A stretch of DNA of 64,000 bases, taken from NCBI GenBank assembly GCA_035079385.1, contig JAVHKY010000013.1, positions 14,010,001 through 14,074,000 on the forward strand. The letters run 5' to 3'. How positions within the stretch are numbered: position 1 is the first letter of the stretch; every line of letters begins with the position of its first letter. The notes under the pieces are model-generated. The model searched no databases, was not told the origin of the DNA, and worked only from the letters and a program-made list of their open reading frames with translations. Below, piece by piece: positions 10,431-22,840 of the stretch. A program made the translations under genes and the position numbers. The stretch is from Aspidiotus rigidus (Eukaryota; Arthropoda; Insecta; Hemiptera; Diaspididae).

Positions 10431-13130
10431 TTTTCTTGACTAGTGTCAGCGCTTATTCGAGTACAGATTTGATTGTACGTGCAACTTTCAATATTCATTT
10501 TTATACGCTTTTGTAGATTGTAAACGATGTAGTTGATGAGCTCTAAATCCTTAATCTATCGTCGATTGTTTTTCGTTTTGATAGTACCTATGAGAAATGA
10601 GGCCAGAAGAAGAGTAGAGATGATTCGAATGTTTACTCTTGAATGAATAAATATACTTAGTTGTTCAAAATAAAAAAAATTTACTACAAAAAGTAGTCAC
10701 CTTCAAGACTATGAATGCATCATGATTTCTTGAAATTCTACTAGTTGTTTCCTCATCTAGGTATTAGTCTTGTTCTACTACTGAGTCTTGCAAGTCGATT
10801 TCTTTTTCTTTTCCTTGATTACCAAGTCGCTGCTTTGTATTTTGATCATCTCGATTTTCTTCGGACGATGTAAGCATATTTTTGCGTTATTCTTATTTGT
10901 AATAGTAATTTTGGAAATTTTCAAAAGAAGAGAAAACAAATTTTTTAAAGCTTTATAACTAATATTCAAGAAATACGAATTTAATTATTAAATGGAGTGC
11001 ATTTTTTACCTTGCAACTCGGTACAAATTATGCGAAATAAAATTTCACAAAGGATTTCGTATCCTTTGCGCCACTGTAAAGTTCTTTTTCACATAGTAAT
11101 AAATCAAAGATACGAGAAGGGCTCCTTATTCTGCGAATAAAAAAACAATTCTTTAAAAAAAAAATAATCTGATGAATAAAAAACTTCTTTCGCCTTGTTC
11201 CACATTTGAAGAGTATATTTTTGACGGGTTCCGAACGCCTGCCTCTTCTTCAGGAAAAAAATTTTTAAATGTCGAAGAGAGCGAAAATAGTTTTTTATTA
11301 ATTTCGTACAATAAAAATTTTGTGAGGAGAAAATTTTCAATCTCATTTGATGTCATCACAATGAATTAAGATGACTTTCAATTGTACCTCAAATTTTCTT
11401 TTTTTCTTTCTCTCTGTCTCTCCTTGACACGTATTTGAAAGCTATGTTTCGCTGGTGACTTTCATCATTTCGTCTCTACGAGTTTCTTGGATAAAACTGA
11501 ACATTCAATTAAATTTCACATGAGTTTTCAAACTCGCTATACCAAAAAAAAAAAAATATTACCTATTTATTATTATTAGTATTTTTTATTTCGATACCTA
11601 CCAAAACTCTTTTTTCATTCAAATTCATTCTGCTAAAATTTTTAGTTCAGCTCTACAAAGAATTTTCAATCCCTGTATACATTTAAGTTATTCGCTTTAT
11701 ATTTTCTCGCAAGAAATAGTTATTCTTTTTTACCGCGAAAAAATTTCAAAAATATTTTTTCTTACAAAATTTCCATTTCAGATTTTTTTTCCCTCGACGA
11801 AAAAGGATGAATGATGAAACCCTATTTTCTCCTATATGAGGCAATAGAAAATAATTTTCAAACAATTGCTTTCAAATTTGCAGGGTTACAGTCTTAGATA
11901 TAACCTTTAAAACGTGTATATTTTCAAGGGTATCATAATATGAACCCCTGACTCTCCAAGATCGTCCCAAATTGCCAAGGTTTTGTGGTCTTTACAAAAA
12001 ATAGCGTGTTTTCTGATATTCTGCGTTAAGAACACAGGGCGCAATCTCCTTACAATTTTATTTTGAAATATGTTGTTGTACGTAGTACTAAAAATAATAC
12101 TTATATTTAAAAATGAAGTTGTAAGGCCACTGCGCTCGTACATGAAAAAAAAAAAAAAGGTTTTGTTCGCAAAAAGTTGGAAAAAGGTCTACTTTTTGTG
12201 GAAAACACAAAACCCAGGCATGTTGGAAGGACTCTGGAGGTATGAAGATCCATACGATACCGTTGAAAATGGCCACATTTAGAAGGTCGTATCTAGGACT
12301 ATAATGCGTAGATATTTGGAAGAAATTGATTAAAAAAATATTTTGGACACATATACAGACGGGATTAGAGTCTTATCAACATCCATCCTTTTAGCTTTTG
12401 TTATTAAAAGCATGCAACAAGCTACCGAAATATGGTATTTTTTGTGAACACAAGAAAATTTTGTGATAAAAGACCCGCATTATAATTAGTGAAATTCAAA
12501 AAAATATTTTTTTCCAAAAATATTACTTAATTCGAATATTTTCCAGAATTTTGATATTACGAAAAACTGAAAAATTTTCTGAATGTTCGTTTACTAAATT
12601 AGATTTATAAAAAAAATCCGAACGTAGTAAATAAAAGTTACCAAGTTCGTGCTTTTCTCATCTTATTTCTCATAAATAGGACTACATACAATTCAATTTA
12701 CAAAAATTCTACACTCTGTCCACATTGTCATTCACTGAATGTTAGAGGAATGGAATCGAAATTTTATGTTGAAAATCTTAGGAGGAAATAATTTGTTCTC
12801 GTTTCTACAATTCGCTCATATTTTTTATTGAGCCACACCTGCCTAATCAATGATTTAACATGTTTTATTACCGTCATTTAGCTTGAAATAGAGATAAAAC
12901 CACTGCAAAGTTATAAAAGTCGTTTGCACCGAAACTCACCTTGAATTCATACATGTAAGTAGAACAATCGTTTTTGATTACAAGTTACTATGAAAATTTT
13001 TTCCAATACGAAACACTTGATTAGATTCTAATGATTCACAATTTTCTCACTCATCATACATGAGAGAAAATAAATTATATCTTTGCCATCAACGTTTTTT
13101 TTTTTTGGCAGGGTAGGACCCCTTTAAAGA
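10430..13130. repeat. AT-rich segment of duplicated module (copy 1)
   Basis: Closely matches 22840-24770 in the same order and orientation, for example TAGTGTCAGCGCTTATTCGA at 10441 and 22851. Copy 1 carries about 750 bp (roughly 11690-12485) that copy 2 lacks. No protein-like ORF survives in both copies. This is the upstream part of the module that also holds the secreted peptide gene. Confidence 0.75.
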
Positions 13131-13621
13131 ATTAAAAAATTTATAGGCATTTGTTTCGTGAAACTGGGTGGAGCGGAAGTGAGTTAAAGTTGAGTCGATA
13201 GAGTCGAAGTTGTTTCTTAGAGTTGAGATCTACAAAATTTCGATATCAACCGCCTGTCTTCTATCGATGAATGACGAATGACGTATAATTATACCTTTAA
13301 TACCGAACGTTGGCTCAATTTCGACGATGAGTAAATGGTAAAAAGAAGTTCATTTTGAGTCAACCTCCAGGCTTCATGAGTATCTAGGGTCGCTTTGTGG
13401 TCGATGTTGGGCGGAATTAAATTGATCCAAAATTGACATGAACTTGAGCCGTCTTTTGCTCAAAACGGCGAGTAAATTGGGAGTCGACTTGACCTCAAAT
13501 TGACCTGACTCATCGTGTTTGGGAAATATACCTCCAACTAAATTAGTCAATTATTATTTTGTATATTCATGGTCTTATTTGGATTCGAATTAATTGAATT
13601 TTAATTGTCTTTATTTTCAGC
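13131..13621. promoter_or_regulatory. upstream region of secreted peptide gene 1
   Basis: Homologous to 25350-25800. It is rich in GTCGA and TCGAC words like the separate repeat family. It ends in a 3' splice site (pyrimidine tract and TTTTCAG) immediately before the ATG, so a non-coding first exon lies further upstream. Promoter position is not determined. Confidence 0.4.
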
Positions 13622-15268
13622 ATGATGTCATTGAAATTATATTCCGTCTTCTTACTACTCATCGTGAGTGCTTTATTCACATTTGTAACGGCCCAGTAAG
13701 TACGCTCACATTACTTTTCTAATTACGTATAATCGCTTTTGTCGCAAATACAGCGCCGCCCATTTTCCATGGTGGAATGGGTGCAGGTTGGGTTACGCAT
13801 TAATCTTGTTTCCTCCAGCACCGGAATCGACCCTTTCGGGTGTAGCTTCAGTGTTGAAAGAATCTCCTCGGCAAACCCCCTCTCCCTCTTGGCAACCGCC
13901 TAACTGTAGTGCCCCTCGGCACACAGAACTTTAGAACACACAATAACAACACCATCTTCGATATATTAGATCTTTTTTGGAGTCTCTTATACTTCTTTCT
14001 TCAGGCTCAATTAATCTTCCTCTTCTTCCTGCATATCTGTATGTGGAAGGTACAGAGGCATCAAATAGGCCATCGCGAGGTTCTGTATTTGCCTATTCTA
14101 TTCCAACTCCACCTTCTTCTTCATGCCTGTGGCTATTAATGCAGATACCCGGTTCCATGCTTGTTCGGAATTTGCTCCTCGTAGCAACCTCTTGAGGAGA
14201 CCGACTACGCTTGCCCCGCTCACGCCTCCTCGCTTCTACTCAAATAAGGTGTGCGCCGTAGTTCATCATCCTGCCATTGGTTGCAATGCGAACAAGTTGC
14301 GTTGCCTGCTCAAATTTCGGTTACTCGTTCCAAACGTAGAAAATAGTTTTTTGAGAATAAATTGTGAAGTTAGCCTGGTTTTTGCTTAAGACTTAACTTC
14401 TCGTGAAAGTACTTGTTGAAGCTGCAGGGGCCGCTTAACACCTGCTTCAGGTAAAAGTTCAGCTTACTATGGTCCCGGTTCATCTATTCATCAAGGTCGC
14501 TTATCAACACTATTCCCCTAGCTCATACTCTGAGCAATTTTTGCTTTCCATTTCTCATACAAGGAGTGCCTGGCCTCCTGTTTGATCCGTAAAGCCTCAT
14601 GATCGGCCGTTGACTTTTTTCTTATTTATCAAAATATATCAACACCATTAACGCTTTTTCCTAGAAGGCGGTTGCCTATGTTTTCGCCTGAATTTGTATC
14701 AGTGTGGTAGACGATTGAACATTGGAAGCTATTTATGAGAGAAATATTGAGATTCGCAGGGAAATGAAGAGAAAGAAAATTGTAGGCCGTAGTATTCCCT
14801 TCAGATGACACCTTTTTCCCCCTTTCCGTAACACTGTGTGTAAATTTTATCAATTTGATAGAAAAATCACGAGAAACTATAAGCAACCGTCTTTCGGGAA
14901 ATAACCTCGCTGTCTTAACTGCATCTTAAAAACACTACAAAGTTCATAAGAACAAACAAGCGACGATCTAATTTTGTTTTGATTGCTCCCATGAATTTCG
15001 ATCCAACCAATCTCAATCAAAGTTCTTTTCAATAATTAATAAATTATGAATTTTATGACATGAAAAAAGAGAAGAGGGCGTAAGCGAAAACTTGATAGGC
15101 TAAGATTCGAATGAAATTATGATAGAAAATTGTGATACAATTTGATGTAATCAAATTTTCCTTCGATCTTTCAGAGATGATGACGGTAGCAGATGGACAG
15201 TTTACAACAATCCCGGTGATACTAAACGTATAAGAACGGATGGAAATGGAAGTTTCAGCACTTCATAA
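13622..15268 (+). CDS. small secreted peptide 1, 55 aa, two coding exons
   Basis: Coding exons are 13622-13695 and 15175-15268, joined in a codon split CA|A; 168 nt in all. Residues 1-24 are a typical signal peptide (MMSLK start, FLLLIV core, FVTA end) and the mature part is about 31 residues, starting QDDDGSRW and ending NGSFSTS. It has no cysteines. The acceptor just before the ATG and the GTAAGT donor 3 nt after the stop mean untranslated exons flank both sides. A second copy at 25801-27447 keeps every splice site. The mature peptide resembles short secreted effectors or antimicrobial peptides in layout only; I recognise no family. Secretion is inferred. Confidence 0.7.
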
Positions 15269-15271
15269 ATG

Positions 15272-16004
15272 GTAAGTAAAAATTGTGGATATGTCTATGT
15301 TTTCCCCTCCATAAGCGAGTCGTGAGAATGAATTCAGTATACTGTATAATGGTATTCCGTAGCCTATGTAAGGCCTATGTCTGGTCTCGTTTGATGGAGT
15401 GTGTTGGAGGAACTTGAAAAAATTTCAGCTTTAGAGCTATTTTGATACTTTTTATTCGATTGACATAATATTCATTATTTACTCAATTTTTGTTCTCTTT
15501 TTTTGTTATTCTTTCCATGTCAAGAAGTCGACGAGCGCGGTATAGTGTCACAAAAATTAGAATCATCGGCTGTTCCAGAAATCCGCATTATTATTAATAA
15601 TTTTAATTTAATAAATTATTGATTTTTTTTCTCCTTTCACCATAATAACGAGATAGACTATTACCATTATAGAGCAAGGAGAACGAAAAATTAATAATTT
15701 TTTTTTTTTACCTACTACCTATGACTCTTATCGTCAGGTAGGTATTATTAGAAATAAAAGAAATTATCAAAATTTGTTATTAAATCGAATGGCCTATCCT
15801 TGATTTTGATTTAAAGTATGAAGTAATTACGCTAATAAAGTTCTAAAAGCAATTCGCATGAAAAATTTCTTGTGTTTTTCTGAATAAAGGTGTGCCCATA
15901 CCATTCGTTTCAATTTAAAAGACGCTTGAACACATTGAATTCGTCATCGGAGTGACGTCACACATAATTCTATTAAAAGGGTAGGCTACCTACAATGCTG
16001 CTGA
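15272..16004. other. downstream of secreted peptide 1, non-coding
   Basis: Matches 27451-27800 up to about 15640, then diverges because copy 1 has received about 730 bp of extra sequence (roughly 15640-16368). A 3' UTR exon of the peptide gene is expected in this region but cannot be placed. Confidence 0.4.
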
Positions 16005-16290
16005 AGGGTTTATTTATTTATTTATTTAAATTTACGAGATACTAGCAGCCTACCATCAAGGCTATGAGCTCGGCGAGATTGCGTGATTATATGCGTGAGA
16101 GGAAGTTGGCTTGTTGTAAAAAGTTGAATATATGTTGCGGATGGAGGGGAAAGTCATCTGATAGTGCCTCTGTATGGTTTTGATGAGATTAGTTCGCGAG
16201 AATGATTCAAATAGAAGTAGTATTTTATACGTGCAAGGAGAACAACTGAGGAGAAAATTTTTTAAGGCTGGACCGCACAATTAGTTTTAA
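16005..16290 (-). mobile_element. 3' end of a non-LTR retrotransposon, reverse orientation
   Basis: On the minus strand the sequence ends in a TAAA-type microsatellite tail (plus strand TTTA repeats at 16010-16028), preceded by a 3' UTR-like stretch (GCCGAGCTCATAGCC). Upstream of that, an ORF end (16062-16280) resembles the C-terminus of a LINE ORF2. The insertion is absent from the paralogous position near 27800, so it postdates the duplication. A related 3' tail lies at about 25190-25260. Confidence 0.55.
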
Positions 16291-16839
16291 TCAAATTTGA
16301 TTAAGACTCTTTGTGCGAGAATGATTCAGATTTCGATGACTTGGTAGTTCAGTCCTGAGCGATCTCTCTGAATAATTATTATCATTTTACCTAAAGCGCT
16401 CGCTTATTAAACGTTGACTTAAGACTCTGTACATCGTTTGTGCAAACCTGTCAAAGGCAGGAATATACATTCAAATAGCATGTTTATTCTAGAAGAAAAG
16501 CAAGCGACAATTATTTTGTACATATCTGTTCAAAACATGTTTTTTTGTTACCTCCTTTCGAAAAAATAAGAAAATAAATTCTCGAAATCGACGATTACTC
16601 ACGACGAAAAATTTCAATGACCCAGGAAAAGGGCTTTAGTGGGCCTAGAAACGACCAGGAATACAATTGAAAGAGATGATTTTAAAGAGCGTTGTTTGTA
16701 TGACAAATTCCATGTTCATAAACGTGCCTTTTTCCAGCCTCGGCCTAGGGCTTATTGATGAGAAGATTCGTAACAGTGAAAGAATTTTCTTGTACGTCAT
16801 TGAGAACCGCAAAACATAGAAGCTTGATCTAAACTACGT

Positions 16840-17775
16840 TTAAGAAATTGCTCAAAAATGGAATTTGTAACAAGACCGATCGAGAAATTTTCTGCAGAAC
16901 AAAAGAAAGAAAACGATGTCCCTCAAGGAGGAATTTTCAATGTCCTCTTCCACTTAATAGTTATCAACGATCACTAAATGCGTTCACTTCCCTCTCACCC
17001 ACTATAACATTTCCATCCGCGGTCTATAACCTAGCCAATAAATCGGCCCTCCTTTTGCTATATACCATTCAAACATCCTCCCTGAGGCTGGTCTTGAGAG
17101 CCTTTCGAACAAGTTCTGAACTTAGTTCACGCGCTGAAGCTACGGGACCTCCTCTTCACTTTCGTCGACTCTTTCTAACCTCTAACTTCTTAACAACTGT
17201 CTCTCAATTCCCACTTTTAATTCCAGCTTCAAACCAACGCACAACCTTCCTCCAGCCCCCAGAAACAAACATATTCTGCTTCAATTCGAACACTACCTCA
17301 GGTAACCTTTCATAGTTAACCCACTTCTACCTATTTACATGTCATCTCTACCCTGGACCCTCACTCAACCAACCATACTTTTAAATCTCACAAAAATCCC
17401 TGATTCCAACAGTACCTTCGCCACCCACGTATGAAACATGATTCGAGAATATCCTGATCACACTCTCTGTCTCACTGATGGCGCAAGAACAAGAACAAAA
17501 CGGCCAGCGCTTATTCAATACACGGGTCCATTGTCTCCCATCGCATCTCTAACTTAGCCTTCATATTTATTGCCGAATTGTCTTTCCCACCGTTCTCAAC
17601 TCCCTCCCTGTGCCAAATTTATCTTCCTCACAGACTCACTTTCTTCACTGCACTGCACTCTTTCACTGACCCATATACTACAAATTCTCTCACACGGAGA
17701 ATTCTCCTTACGCTCCAAATTGTAACCTCAATTAACATCCACGTCATATTCGATTCCTTTCAAGGGGGTGCATGT
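16840..17775 (+). mobile_element. non-LTR retrotransposon remnant, RT to RNase H (copy B)
   Basis: Frames broken by stops and small deletions still show an RT motif (VPQGGIFQC-like; the catalytic FADD block is deleted here), the linker, and the RNase H region around 17460-17740 with LTDSLSSLHAL-type sequence. It lies about 1.6 kb downstream of secreted peptide 1, as copy C does for peptide 2, so it was duplicated with the module. Not functional. Confidence 0.75.
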
Positions 17776-18450
17776 ACATCGACGTCACATCAATGTCGAT
17801 TTGTTGTTGATTTATAGTCGAACAGCGTGCGTTCCCAGGAAACTAAAAATCGACTGTTAGTCGATGCAACCGAACAGTCGGTGAGAACGATGAAAATATT
17901 TAAAAGTTGACTCAAAATCGACTTCAGATCGACGTCTATTTGAGGTCGATTTGAAGTCGACCCATCGGAGGACTACGAAAAGACTTGAAGTCGACGCAAC
18001 AGAACAGTCGATTTCACTCGTAGGTCGATAAAAAATTTAGACAAGTTGACCGGACAATGACGTGGCAAATGAGTCGAAGTGGAGTCGATATTTGTCAAAT
18101 CAAAACTGACCTGATATCAACGCAGAGGTGAGATCGATTTCAAAAATATAGGTACCTATCGACGCAATTCCATCAGGATTTGAAAAAATACAATTTTTTG
18201 AAATCGATTATCGGTCAAGAGAAATCCTTGATGGAGGTCAAAGTTATTTGAAATCAGCGGTATGACGCCAAGGTCTTCTGTACTGACCCTATCCTACTAC
18301 GATAATTGTGTAGGTCATTTGGAAAATCAGATTATGGTTCACAAGAGAGTGGGACGTCACCTCAGCCCTCTCCTTTCTCTATGTTCAGGTCGCGGTCCAA
18401 GGTCGACGCTCTCAGTGCGAATTTCGCAATTCCCTTCATGCCACTGATAC
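17776..18450. repeat. GTCGA/TCGAC-rich repeat family (copy B, uninterrupted)
   Basis: About 650 bp dense in GTCGA and TCGAC, collinear with 6985-8430 (minus its insertion) and 29370-29990. It directly follows the RNase H remnant in all three cases, so it may be the 3' UTR of the retrotransposon or an older neighbouring repeat. Most CpG words are still intact. Confidence 0.75.
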
Positions 18451-19889
18451 CGCATTGCCATCGATTTACTGACACTCTTAACTGGAATGGACTATAGTTT
18501 CTCGTTTACTCGTTTCTCCTTCACTTGTTCCTCGTTTTCTGACGACTCAACCCATAATGTGTATTTAATATATTCAATACCTACGTAATCTTCTTACTCG
18601 AAAATTGAAATCAAAAATAAGTACTACACGTATAAATACGAAGTACGCACGTAAAATAAATCATGCGTTATCATTTCATCTATCATAATATTTTCAAAAA
18701 TTTGATAATGTTCCAGCTGCTCAGCAGACTGCAGCGATTATGTGACGTTTTACATTTCATTATTAAAATCATCCAACATTATCCGATACCTACCGATACA
18801 TCACGTCACAAATAAAAAAAGCTCACGCAGTAGCGTAAGCATCACCGACTTTTCAATAATTTGCTATAAAATCATTTACAGATGCTCCTCATATCTAAAC
18901 TTCATTGTTTCTCAGTTATAAGCTGATTGTGATAATAATAATTTAAGGTATTCCTCTTACTCTTCTATTGTTCAATTCATTTCCAATCTTTTTAATGGGT
19001 ACTTTTATAATTTTCACATACAGGTATTCATGGGAAATAACTCAGAGAGGAGTCGACTGATAGCTTCCTCTCCCTATAAGTACATACATTAAACTCTAAA
19101 TAGAAGAACGGAACATGGCTCTATTAAAATTAAAATATAAAACTTAGGTGATTTAGAAGAATCTCAAAGTATTGACCTGACTGTCCATTTCCAAAAATAC
19201 CGTAAGATATTATGAAGTCGATAATGACAAAAATCAAAACATAGAATTGAAATGGCCAATGAAATTTCCACTTTGTCTTTACCTGAATTTCAACATTACT
19301 CCCCAGTGTTCAGGCTACGAGCCTATTGCGATAACGTAGAAAAAAAAAAAAAATGCTATGCATACCTGCTTAACGCAGTAATTATAAAATACCTACACGG
19401 CTAATTATTCAATCCATCGCTTACGCGCGACGTTTGTTTAACGTAGGTATCCAATAAAACGTCGAATTTTTTCAATCATATATGACTGGTAATGAGAAGT
19501 TTTTACAGCCAATAGGTGTATGATGCTTTATCACGTGGCAAAGGAACTCAAATAAATTGAATAAGCGAGATTTAGCTCTTACGGTTCTATATGTGGACCA
19601 CTTATATTTTGAGATTTACTCAAGAACCACTTGTCCAATCGATACAAAAATTACAGAGCAATAATGATTGAATACACTATGACGTAATGCAGTGATATGA
19701 AGATAATAAGATTGATATTTTTTGAGAAACAACACTAAGAAATTCGAGGAAAATTGAAGATTACTCAACTATTCATCCGATCTCCGAAAAAAATGCACAT
19801 GCTCAACTTCAGATAACCCACTACAACTTGACCAAACTTTACGAGAATACAACCGGTAGTTTTTGAGGAGTTGCGTGAACAAAAAAAAT

Positions 19890-19890
<1 letters not shown>
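18451..19890. other. intergenic, no gene seen
   Basis: AT-rich and apparently single-copy within the window. No ORF with protein-like features and no clear repeat apart from short A runs. It separates the two duplicated modules on the left of the Ginger element. Confidence 0.35.

Positions 19891-19891
<1 letters not shown>

Positions 19892-19936
<45 letters not shown>
19892..19936. repeat. (TA)n microsatellite
   Basis: About 22 TA units immediately left of the Ginger element. Further TA-rich sequence flanks the element's right end (22462-22500), so the transposon appears to have inserted into a TA repeat. This hides the exact target-site duplication. Confidence 0.9.
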
Positions 19937-19939
<3 letters not shown>

Positions 19940-22462
19940 AGCGTTAGAGTATGAAATCCGTTAATGCATGGATGAACTAGGTATTACATGCAGTATCTAA
20001 ATCAGGTCGTTAGAGCATATAATTTTTCCTCTTTATATGTTATAACTAGCTAATTTATAAACTAACGAAGGGGAAACAGTTCATCCATGTAAGAGAGAGA
20101 AGAAATGAAAAATATCTATCTTTAGAATTAGAATTAAGCAGTACATATGAACATGTGAGATTTCTGTAATCTAATTGTACTTTCTACTTGTATTTTTTCA
20201 TTTCCATCTACTCCTGAAACTTGTAAGATCGGCAATCAGCACTTCTGTGCACATTTTATGAATGCTGAGAGAAACTTTTTCTAGTACCTACGTTATCTGA
20301 TAATCGCCCATTTAACATGTCTATTCGTGTGCATTGTGTTTTCTCGCACAGTAAATTCAAGACTGCTAAGAAAGTCTATGTTATCGAATGCAGTTAACAG
20401 TGCGATTTGATCAGTGATACTGTGGTGTGGTTGTTTTCATCCTCATTAATAATTATGGCTAAAAACGTTATAGATCTCGAAGAAATGAAAAAAAAATTTA
20501 AAAATAAGATGACCTTGTGCTCCGGTGTAGCTAACTCTGCGTCAATGACGCTTACAAAGTATAATGATTTAGTTTCGCGAGTGAAGACTGTGAAAAGTGA
20601 TGGCAAAACGTCACCAGGAGATTTCTGGTTGATGCGCCATTACGACGTAATACATGTAGACGATGTGGATAAATTAATTTCTCCAGTGAAGAGTGCCGAT
20701 GGTGTTATTAAATACTATGCGACAACGGACGATTTATTTGATTTGCTGTATGACGCTCACGAGAAACTCGGTCATGGAGGCCGCGATAAAATGATGTACG
20801 ATTTGAATTCCCGGTATAAGAATATCACGCAAAAACAAGTAACGTTATTCCTGCACTGTTGCGACGTGTGTGCAATGAAGAAGAGCGGGATTAAAAAAGG
20901 TATTGTAGTTAAACCTATGGTTTTTCAGAATTTCAACAGTCGGTGCCAAATTGATTTAATTGATAAGCAAGCAGACCCAGACAACTCTAATGAAAACCGT
21001 GTGTTTAATTTCATCTTAGTGTACCAAGATCATTTGACTAAATTCGTCGTCCTAAAGCCTTTAGCAAGGAAGTGCGCCATAGAGGTTGCCGATAACGTAA
21101 TTGAAATTTTTCTACTATTAGGCGCTCCGTCCGTTTTGCAATCCGATAACGGCAGAGAATTTCGGAACAAAGTAATCGATCATTTGAAAAAAATGTGGCC
21201 CGAATTGTCCATTGTTCACGGCAAGCCTCGACACAGCCAGTCCCAGGGTAGTGTCGAACGGGCCAATCAAGACATCGAGAACATGTTATTTTCGTGGATG
21301 ACGAACAATTCAACTACTGCCTGGGCTGCTGGATTGAAATATGTACAATTTATGAAGAATCGTTCATTTCATAAGGGCATAAAGCGCAGCCCCTATGAGG
21401 CAATGTTTGGCGAGAAGCCTAAAGTGGGCTTATCGAGCGAGTTAGCTCTTCCAATATCCGACTTGCGAAGACTTCAAACCATCGATGACGCGGAAAGTGT
21501 TATGGAAAATCGTGCTGAAGAGGATGAGGAATACTCTGTTGATGACCCAGCGCCTGCAAATGAAAACCCACAACAACTTGAGTCAAATCATACAGCCAAC
21601 GAGAGAGAAAGTTGCCCTTCCTGCAATCGATTTTCGGTGGGATCCAAAATTTGCAAATTATGTGAAAGAGTGCGCGCCATGAAACGTAAACGTGAAGAAT
21701 CTGTCGACGGTTTAGAGGCGCAGGCTCGGCAAATGCGACTACGCTCCGATTCCAATTTTCCTAATCCTCAGGTGGGGGACAACGTCAGCATTCCGATCCC
21801 GGACGTAGATCGAGGAAAAACAGATGCGCGCTCGATGCTGGCATGCGTGATGGAAATTACGGCAGATAACCTTTATAGACTCGGGACGCGCAGTGGTATC
21901 TTGAAATGCTTGTACGCACGCTCGCAATTTGGCTTATGCAAAGAAAAATTTATCCACGTACACGAAGTACCTACTACCTCATCGTCACTCACACTACGCA
22001 CGGCCGCTTCTTCGCAATCCCTGAGTGGAGGACAGGGATTTGCAAAGTGTAATTGCACCACCAAGTGCTCGACTAGCAAGAAGACGAGATGTGCGTGCCG
22101 AAAGAGGGGTTTGTTATGTAATTCAAGGTGCCACAACAGTAACTCATGTGAAAATAAGTAGTTATTTGTAACTTTGCCAATTTATTTTAGTTTTTTTAGT
22201 TTTTTCTTTTATTATGTTGACGCGATATGAGAATCAAGAAATTTTTGCTTCATTTGGCTGCAATAAGTGATAATATTTTGTTTTTATATACTTTCGCTAA
22301 GCGTCTCCCGTTGATCTATGAAATAACTAGTTATTATATACCGTCACTAGTTCATCTGTAAAATAAATATTGCTTTTAATACTCTAACTAAAATGCCTTG
22401 TTATTATATGTAATCCCTAGTTAGATCATACATTAACTGAATTTTACACTCTAACGCTAACA
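19936..22462 (+). mobile_element. Ginger-type DNA transposon, complete
   Basis: Terminal inverted repeats start TGTTAGCGTTAGAGT at 19936 and end with the exact complement at 22448-22462; weaker similarity extends to about 55 bp. Between them lies one long open transposase gene. The TIR pair, the integrase-like DDE transposase and the 2.5-kb size fit the Ginger group. The target-site duplication cannot be read because both flanks are TA repeats. Confidence 0.85.
20455..22161 (+). CDS. Ginger/integrase-like DDE transposase, 568 aa
   Basis: An uninterrupted ORF; I place the start at ATG 20455 (MAKNVID). An N-terminal HHCC-like zinc-binding region includes HEKLGHGGRDKMM and CDVCAMKK (about residues 90-150). 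It is followed by a retroviral-integrase-like core with Asp167 (CQIDLID), Asp231 (QSDNGREF) and Glu268 (SQGSVERAN), giving D-x63-D-x36-E. After an acidic linker and a CPSC/CKLC zinc knuckle comes a cysteine-rich tail (CNCTTKCSTSKKTRCACRK) like a tesmin/CXC DNA-binding domain. Such proteins resemble KRBA2-like domesticated genes, but TIRs on both sides make this a transposon. The open frame with all catalytic residues suggests recent activity. Confidence 0.88.
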   Translation: MAKNVIDLEEMKKKFKNKMTLCSGVANSASMTLTKYNDLVSRVKTVKSDGKTSPGDFWLMRHYDVIHVDDVDKLISPVKSADGVIKYYATTDDLFDLLYDAHEKLGHGGRDKMMYDLNSRYKNITQKQVTLFLHCCDVCAMKKSGIKKGIVVKPMVFQNFNSRCQIDLIDKQADPDNSNENRVFNFILVYQDHLTKFVVLKPLARKCAIEVADNVIEIFLLLGAPSVLQSDNGREFRNKVIDHLKKMWPELSIVHGKPRHSQSQGSVERANQDIENMLFSWMTNNSTTAWAAGLKYVQFMKNRSFHKGIKRSPYEAMFGEKPKVGLSSELALPISDLRRLQTIDDAESVMENRAEEDEEYSVDDPAPANENPQQLESNHTANERESCPSCNRFSVGSKICKLCERVRAMKRKREESVDGLEAQARQMRLRSDSNFPNPQVGDNVSIPIPDVDRGKTDARSMLACVMEITADNLYRLGTRSGILKCLYARSQFGLCKEKFIHVHEVPTTSSSLTLRTAASSQSLSGGQGFAKCNCTTKCSTSKKTRCACRKRGLLCNSRCHNSNSCENK

Positions 22463-22840
22463 TATATATATCTATATAATCTATAAATATATAAAGATAC
22501 CTGAAATTTTTTTATTAGTCTCAGGATGATCTAGGACCTCTAAAACATCGAGAAAATTCTTTCCCCGGCTTCCCCGTCACAACTGTGTCGGGAACAAAAC
22601 CTGACTTTGAAAAGTCGGTAAAAGGAAACACGATCACCAACTCATTTACATCCGTACACAAAAACTGCTTTTCTCTTTGTAGTATAAAACGATCGAGTCG
22701 ATGTACTATATCGCACGTCGCATATCGATATCGAAAGGTCGGAGAACAACAATCGATACTGGAGTACAAAACATGAGCGATTGGAAGTGGTTCACGCCTC
22801 GTAGGACGCGGCCCGAACCTAAAAAGAAGAGTGAGTCGTT
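22463..22840. other. intergenic, no gene seen
   Basis: TA-rich right flank of the Ginger element, then about 300 bp with short ORFs on both strands and no recognised domain. The duplicated module resumes near 22840. Confidence 0.35.
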
